From positions 22,130,873 to 22,194,872 of the forward strand of contig NC_079214.1 of NCBI RefSeq assembly GCF_029633865.1: 64,000 nt of DNA, given 5' to 3'. The stretch comes from Lampris incognitus. Lineage: Eukaryota > Chordata > Actinopteri > Lampriformes > Lampridae. Each line of letters begins with the position of its first letter. Position 1 is the first letter of the stretch. Under the pieces are notes generated by a model. The model was given only the letters and a program-made list of their open reading frames with translations, did no database searches and had not been told where the DNA came from. Shown here piece after piece: positions 58,646 to 64,000 of this stretch. The position numbers were made by a program, and so were the translations under genes.

Positions 58646-60762
58646 CAGCACAGAGACTCTGTCTTTGTTAAATAATGTAAAGGTAAATTCATTTTCATCA
58701 ATTCACAAAGTGTATTTAAAATTCAAATACACAATGGAATCCCTTATTTCCCTATTGGTTAGTTTGAACTAACCGAATATTTTTTCTGTTTCATACTAGG
58801 CCTATGGATGCATTGCTCCTTTAAGACTGTCACCCTGTATAGTAGGTTGCAGTATCACGAGGAGGCAAGATATAAGTTTACTGGTTTAATAGAGTAGTCC
58901 CACAACACACATCCCAGTTTTGAAACCCTACTTTTCTCTCCATCCGTCCTCAAACTGTCATACACACACCACACTAACGCTATCCAAGACACATGGGAGC
59001 TTAACAAAGTATTTTGCCATTCAACTCTGGTGTGTGTAAGCCGTACCTACACCAATGAATACGCTACTTATTACAAAGGAGTTGTTGGTAATGCCTTATT
59101 GTATTGCGTACTTTGACCATATGAAAATATATTCTTCCATGTCACATGCACTTGAAAAGACAAGGTCACGGTGGCCAAATCCCTAAACCTGTTGGGCATA
59201 AACTAGTTAGAACCACTCATACAGCGCAAGGAGATGAGAATTTTGATGGAGGAGCAGTGGTTGCTGCACTTTCTCAATTAGATTTCACTCTGTGCTCCCC
59301 CATTTACAAAACAACCTTGTGCAAATAGTGTGGTTTTAATATATTGTACTATTACAAGACATTTGTGCTGTTTGTCTGACATTTATGTTTTAGGAGCTAT
59401 GTTATTACCTGGATTTGTGATTATAATATGGTTATAGTGGTTACATTAGGCTTCCTACATCCATCCATTATCTGAACCACTTATCCTGCTCTCGGGGTCG
59501 CGGGGATGCTTCATAGTCGGACGAAATGATAATTGAACTGATTAGGTGCACAAACAGTTAAAATGCTCAAGACCATGGCAACACACCATCAAATTGAAGG
59601 GAAACTGTGAATAGTCAGACTTGTTAGAAATATAGGTCTAAAATTATATTTAATGTGCCAACTCGTATCAATTCAAATGATTGTACATTCACACCCATGT
59701 TGTAATTGCTTTGGAAGGGGAAAAAATGTAATATTACATCAAAACTGCTTGATTTGGACAAAGGTAAACCAAATGCTATGCATGTTTATAATACCTGAAA
59801 AATGCTTAATCCTTTAAACAATGTACCCAACTCTCCCATCTTTTTTTATTTTTATTTTAGAGCAATCAGTATTCCTCCACAGAGCTTTAACGTATACAAA
59901 AATTTTATTAACTGCAAATAGACTCAAGATAAGGAATAGAATGAGGGAGAGTTGTGCAAGAGCATCAGCAATATGGTTGGCAGCTTGCATTACAAGGCAA
60001 TGCATGCCTTGGCTGTTGAACAGGAGGGTCAAAGGTCAGAAGCACAAAAATAGAAAGCAAGAATGGTATATATTTTATAATTGTCAGGGTTTCTGATCTG
60101 ATGCCTCTCAGATTACAGGGGTATTTAAAGTGATACAGAATATGAAGGAAAGATGCCATTCACTTGACTTTCAGAATAATGATCAATTTCTGAAATGTTG
60201 GGGATCTCGGATTTTTAGATACATTTTCCTTCATCGTAATATTATTTCAGCAACTGTTCTCAAAAATCGTTCCCTCTTTTGCTTGGTGTAGTGGTAATCG
60301 AATTTCTTAAATTTGTTTTTAGCCTGTATCTGCCTTGCTCTATTACAAGGCAGGAATATAAAATTTTTATGGTGTCTACCTGATCAAGCGTTAACTATAA
60401 TGAGGAAAAAATATTTACAAATTATGACCATAATTTTTCATCTGTCACGTTGACACAAGGTATTGCATGTACACAAAATTACACACATTTTGAAGAAATA
60501 TATTAGAGATTTAATATTCAGTAAATGGTTAACAAGGTCAGTTTAGGATGAAATGGCTCTCCAAAAAGGTCATCCTGAAGAAAGGAGCTCTTATAGGTAG
60601 AAATGGATAATCAATCAAATATTGTTTCTCTGCAAATGATTCAACTTGCCAGGGGTTCTCTCATTGTAGCGTTCAACCCTTTAATGTATCAAGAAGTCAA
60701 ACGGACTGTTGCATTTGCTTGATGAATTTCATCCTCAGCTGTGCTTTGCGAAGGAGAATGTT
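58646..60762. other. Intergenic and probable 3' UTR of the ZP-domain gene
   Basis: No coding signal. Part next to 60762 should be the ZP gene's 3' UTR. A SINE tail on the minus strand lies at 59457-59513 (ATCCATCCATTATCTGAACC). Confidence 0.5.
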
Positions 60763-60827
60763 TCAAAGAGATATACAAATGACTGTCAAAATCACTGCCA
60801 TAGACATGGCTGAGGCCTCTTCTGGAG
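60763..60827 (-). CDS. ZP gene terminal exon: hydrophobic tail
   Basis: Acceptor ctttcttcag; the phase-1 join gives Ala, then 20 residues ending in 13 hydrophobic or small residues and TGA at 60765-60763. Too short to stand out alone; chosen because phase and position fit. Confidence 0.7.
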
Positions 60828-62861
60828 CTGAAGAAAGGGGAAAAGAACATGAGTTGAGTCGATGTCAGAGAATGAGTGTATACAACAATTTCCAAGTGAG
60901 CATTCTTCTTGTTTTGCCATCAGTGATTACTATAAAATGAATGCTTTTGACTCTCATTTAAAACATTTTCATAGACTTAATGGTAGAACTTGGCAGGCAG
61001 CTTTTCTTTCAACAGAAATGATGGTTACTGGAAATTCGGGTAAAAATGGTGAAATTAACACAGTGCCAGTCCCTACAACCCTGAACCGGATTAAGTGTGT
61101 ATAGATGATGGATGGATGGAGGGAGTGCTTTAACTCCACCTCCAACACTCCAAAAATGACATTCAGCACAGTAAAATGTGATGCAAAGGATGATGTAAAA
61201 AGGTACTAATTGACAGTCATAATTACAGTTCAGCAATTTCTTGTAATCGGCTCACACAGCTAGATGAATATGGTTTGGGGAAAAAATAGAACCATGTTCT
61301 TGTAAGTTTACAATATAGCTTACCGTTTGAAGTGGCTGTTGTTGTCGTAGTAGTCACAGTAACAGCAGGTGTAGCAGTATTAGCATTCATAACTTGGTGA
61401 GTAGCAGCGGTCGTGATGACTGCCGTTGGTTTTGGTGTAACATTGTTGACCTCAAGCACAATGGCTTCCGATTGAACGGTGTAAGTCCTGCTGAAAATAT
61501 TCTCAGTCAGCATCCTGCTACTATGGGAGGCAGCACATGGGTCAGGGCACTTCTTGGACGGCATGGTGGAGATGCAGAGATACACCGTACACTCCAAAAA
61601 CATCTACAGAGCATAGAGAAATGAAGAGATAAGCATTGATATAATGTTGGGAGAAAGGGTAATTTATCAGTTCATGAAGGTGGATCACTGCTTAATATAA
61701 CTACACATTTTTATCACTTTGAAAAACAGTCAAGCTAATTAAACTGAAATGAGCAGATTAGAAAATGGATGAATGCTGAAAGAAGAAAGTAGCCATGGTA
61801 GGCAGGTGTAAGATGTCGATGCTGGGAGAAAATGATCATGTTAGATTCAATTTTGACTAATCAAAATTTGTGTGGGCTGGTTTGACTGTGGCTAAATTGG
61901 ATTAAGGTGTTTGATAAATGAGAAAATGCAAAATGGATATGGAAATTCAAAGGTATTAATCCACTTTCCTTCCAGCTTTAAACTTTTCAAGGTATAGTGA
62001 GAATCAACAGGCAGCAGAGAGGGAGAGTTTGACATGTTGGCATGTACGAGTGAGAAAAAAGATGGAGAAGACACACCTTTGATCCCTTTGCGTTTATACC
62101 GCTTAGGTCAATTCTGTAGACCCTGGCAGTGGATGTTACTAGAATAACCTCTAGTGTGCTATTGGAAGCCATACATCTGAGAGAGAGAATATGAGAGAGT
62201 GGTCTACATGGAGGAAATACAGTGATGTTTCAAACATATATTAGTGTATGAGTTGTGCACAAATAGCCAATCCCCTCTTAGACTATTTCAGATTCATCGC
62301 TGAAGCTGTCATATTGAACTTTTCCAGTAAACTCGTGAACTGCCACACTGACCCGTTTTCCAGAATGGGGTGGGGGTCAGCAAAGTCCTCCGTCTCTGAC
62401 TCCATACAATTGCCAATGAAGAGCTCTGCACGTCTCACATGGCAACTGGACATCACGTGGAGATCCAGTTTATTGCTGCTTGACCCAGTGGAGCCACTGA
62501 AGAATCTGGGGCTGTCCACTGACAGGGCAGGCATTGCTTTCCTGTGTACATGACCAGGCAGGAAGCTGTGGAGTTTATGAAACCTGGGGATGCGTGTAAA
62601 TTCTGAAAAGGGGCCCTCTCCTGGCATGTGAGTCTCCAGCCAGAGAGTAAAATTGCCAAAAAACTCCTTTTCTTGGGGCATGGCAATCTTGTACTTTGGT
62701 CCCGTGGCTTTGAGTCCTGGTATCCGGCAGGCCAAAGGGAGGACAAGGGAGGGCAGGCGGCTGACCTTGGTGTATGGGCGCACACTTTTCAGGGTGTTAG
62801 TGTAGATCAGCTCTGAGCCAGAGTGCTTTTGGGCAGGAGGGGAGAGGTTGAGGAATCATTC

Positions 62862-62928
<67 letters not shown>

Positions 62929-63755
62929 AGAATTAATTGTAAAGCGCTTTGAGTGGCTGTTGTAGCTAGAAAAGCACTATATTGAACTTGATTGATAGAT
63001 TTAAATCCTTTTCTCATTTTAAATCGCTACTAAAGTCCAAAATGTTGTCATTTTAAATACCGATATGACCAAGATTTAACTTTAGAGGAGACCTAGCTTG
63101 AACCAAGCCAAATACTTAACTGCACTTTTTTTTCTGTTGTAACCCCAACAGCAAGGATAGAAGGAGGGGTAAATAAATAGCAGGGAACGGATTTAGCTTT
63201 TGTATCTTGGCTTCAATCACTGCATTCCAGCATTCACAAGCACTTTTTACTATTTTCGATAGCTAGATTATTAGAATGGAACTGAACTTCCAAATAATAG
63301 TTGGTTACCTGCTGAAACGGCTTGTACAAAGAAAATTAACAGCAACAAACAAAATTTACGACCAATTTGCTAGTGCCTAGCATGAACTTTCCACCTTGGT
63401 TGAGTAAATGAGTGAATCAAAATCAGGGCATTAACATTGCATCCTTTTGCGTCCAATTTGCATCCAAAAAAAGACAACACTTTCATGAAATAAAAACTAG
63501 ATGAGAAAGGTAGCAAGCATGCTGATCAGTTTAAATGACTAAGGAATGCAGTGTCAATCTGTATTGAAGCACAGGTGCAATAACCTACCACTTTCTTAGT
63601 GCCGCAGCCTGTAAGGGGGATACGTGCAGTCAGGTGAGTGTTGTTGTAATTGACAGGACAGGTGGGGCTGTTGAGCTTCAGTTCGGCCAGGTTGACGTTC
63701 TCCAGAGTGGCCAGTGGGAGCAACAAAGTCATCTCCGTCTTCTCACACCTCAGCT
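60763..63755 (-). CDS. ZP-domain protein with GPI-like C-terminus, 3' part of gene
   Basis: Five exons (63589-63755, 62353-62825, 62077-62176, 61324-61603, 60763-60827) join in frame. The product has a zona pellucida module: a ZP-N half starting LRCEKTEMTLLLP with PLTGCGTKKV and SELIYTNTL, then a ZP-C half with HPILENGC and FLECTVYLC followed by paired Cys (KKCPDPC). A Thr-rich stalk follows, then PEEASAMSMAVILTVICISL and stop. Such modules polymerise extracellular matrices. The hydrophobic end without cytoplasmic residues suggests a GPI anchor, as in uromodulin, GP2 and tectorins. Upstream exons, with any signal peptide, lie right of the window, so I do not name the gene. Same strand as sin3a. 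Confidence 0.85.
61324..61603 (-). CDS. ZP gene exon: end of ZP-C and Thr-rich stalk
   Basis: MFLECTVYLCISTMPSKKCP then the segment SRTYTVQSEAIVLEV and a Thr/Val/Ala-rich stretch (TVTTTTTTATSN), a likely O-glycosylated stalk. Acceptor ctgtag, donor gtaagc. Confidence 0.88.
62077..62176 (-). CDS. ZP gene exon: ZP-C
   Basis: CMASNSTLEVILVTSTARVY to INAKGSK, phase 0 at the end; acceptor ctctcag, donor gtgtgt. The conserved ZP-C Cys follows the split Gly codon. Confidence 0.85.
62353..62825 (-). CDS. ZP gene exon: rest of ZP-N and most of ZP-C
   Basis: HSGSELIYTNTLKSVRPYTK to DFADPHPILENG, ending in two bases of Gly; acceptor caaaag, donor gtcagt. An N-glycosylation sequon (NFT) is present. Confidence 0.9.
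62864..62927. repeat. (GT)n microsatellite
   Basis: About 32 GT units in the ZP gene intron, followed by a SINE-like tail GTAAAGCGCTTTGAGTGG at 62940-62957. Confidence 0.97.
63589..63755 (-). CDS. ZP gene exon: start of ZP-N
   Basis: LRCEKTEMTLLLPLATLENV to CGTKKV. Two possible acceptors two bases apart (exon from 63755 or 63753). Donor gtaggt. Confidence 0.85.
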
Positions 63756-63840
63756 CTGATGGTAGCGTGAGTATAAATCAACAAATAAACAAACAAGGAT
63801 ACAGTTAGCACACATGGCCAGAAGAAATGAGAGGTATGTA

Positions 63841-64000
63841 CAGTGCTGTGAAAAGGTATTTGCCCCCTTTCCTGATTTCCTCTATTTTTGTATAGTTGTC
63901 ACACTGAATGGTTTCAGATCTTCATACAAAATGTAACACATCGAGAACCAGAGTAAACACAAAAAAATGTTTTTAAATGATCATTTCTTATATTGAAGGA
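63841..64000. mobile_element. DNA transposon end, cut by window edge
   Basis: CAGTGCTGTGAAAAGGTATT after TA, followed by TTGCCCCCTTTCCTGATTTC, a terminus type common in fish DNA transposons. Only the first 160 bp is visible. Confidence 0.5.

Overview
This is a piece of a teleost fish nuclear genome. The genes are split by GT-AG introns, long (GT)n, (GATA)n and (AT)n microsatellites are common, and the repeats are those typical of ray-finned fish: Tc1/mariner elements with TA target duplications, hAT and piggyBac relics, L2-like LINE ends, tRNA-headed SINEs ending in GGAT repeats, and Gypsy-type LTRs. Nothing bacterial is present.

Four protein genes can be read exon by exon. (1) The last three coding exons of slc25a44 (+, 1-1162), a mitochondrial carrier, open at the left edge, with a long 3' UTR to a poly(A) signal near 3106. 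(2) A complete crabp1 (+, 6699-12323): four exons, 137 residues, with a TATA-like box about 100 bp upstream. (3) A complete sin3a (-, coding 41819 to 15214): twenty coding exons, 1282 residues, with one or two untranslated first exons in a CpG-rich promoter at 55.0-56.4 kb. crabp1 and sin3a converge tail to tail across 12.3-15.2 kb. (4) The 3' part of a zona pellucida (ZP) domain gene (-, 63755 to 60763), open at the right edge, whose product ends in a threonine-rich stalk and a hydrophobic tail with nothing after it, suggesting a GPI anchor.

The genes do not form a pathway. Crabp1 buffers retinoic acid in the cytosol, Sin3a scaffolds a histone deacetylase co-repressor, Slc25a44 moves metabolites (branched-chain amino acids in mammals) into mitochondria, and the ZP protein is extracellular. 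crabp1 and sin3a also lie in the same region of human chromosome 15 (15q24-q25), so this pairing is probably old.

The rest is largely transposons, mostly in sin3a introns. The most notable are: two copies of a 1197-bp fold-back element made from the 5' part of a Tc1 transposon (535-bp inverted arms, 127-bp spacer), in opposite orientations at 3.2 and 27.7 kb; an apparently intact 346-residue Tc1/mariner transposase whose catalytic spacing is DD36E (29.0-30.2 kb); a piggyBac relic with TTAA ends (22.3-25.3 kb); and a nest of elements within elements covering 43.5-53.0 kb in sin3a intron 1, where one Tc1 copy is split into three pieces spread over 7.7 kb. A near-perfect 240-bp hairpin lies in the slc25a44 3' UTR.

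Family names rest on motif recognition, not on a database search. Exon borders were set by splice signals, reading-frame continuity and known protein family order.
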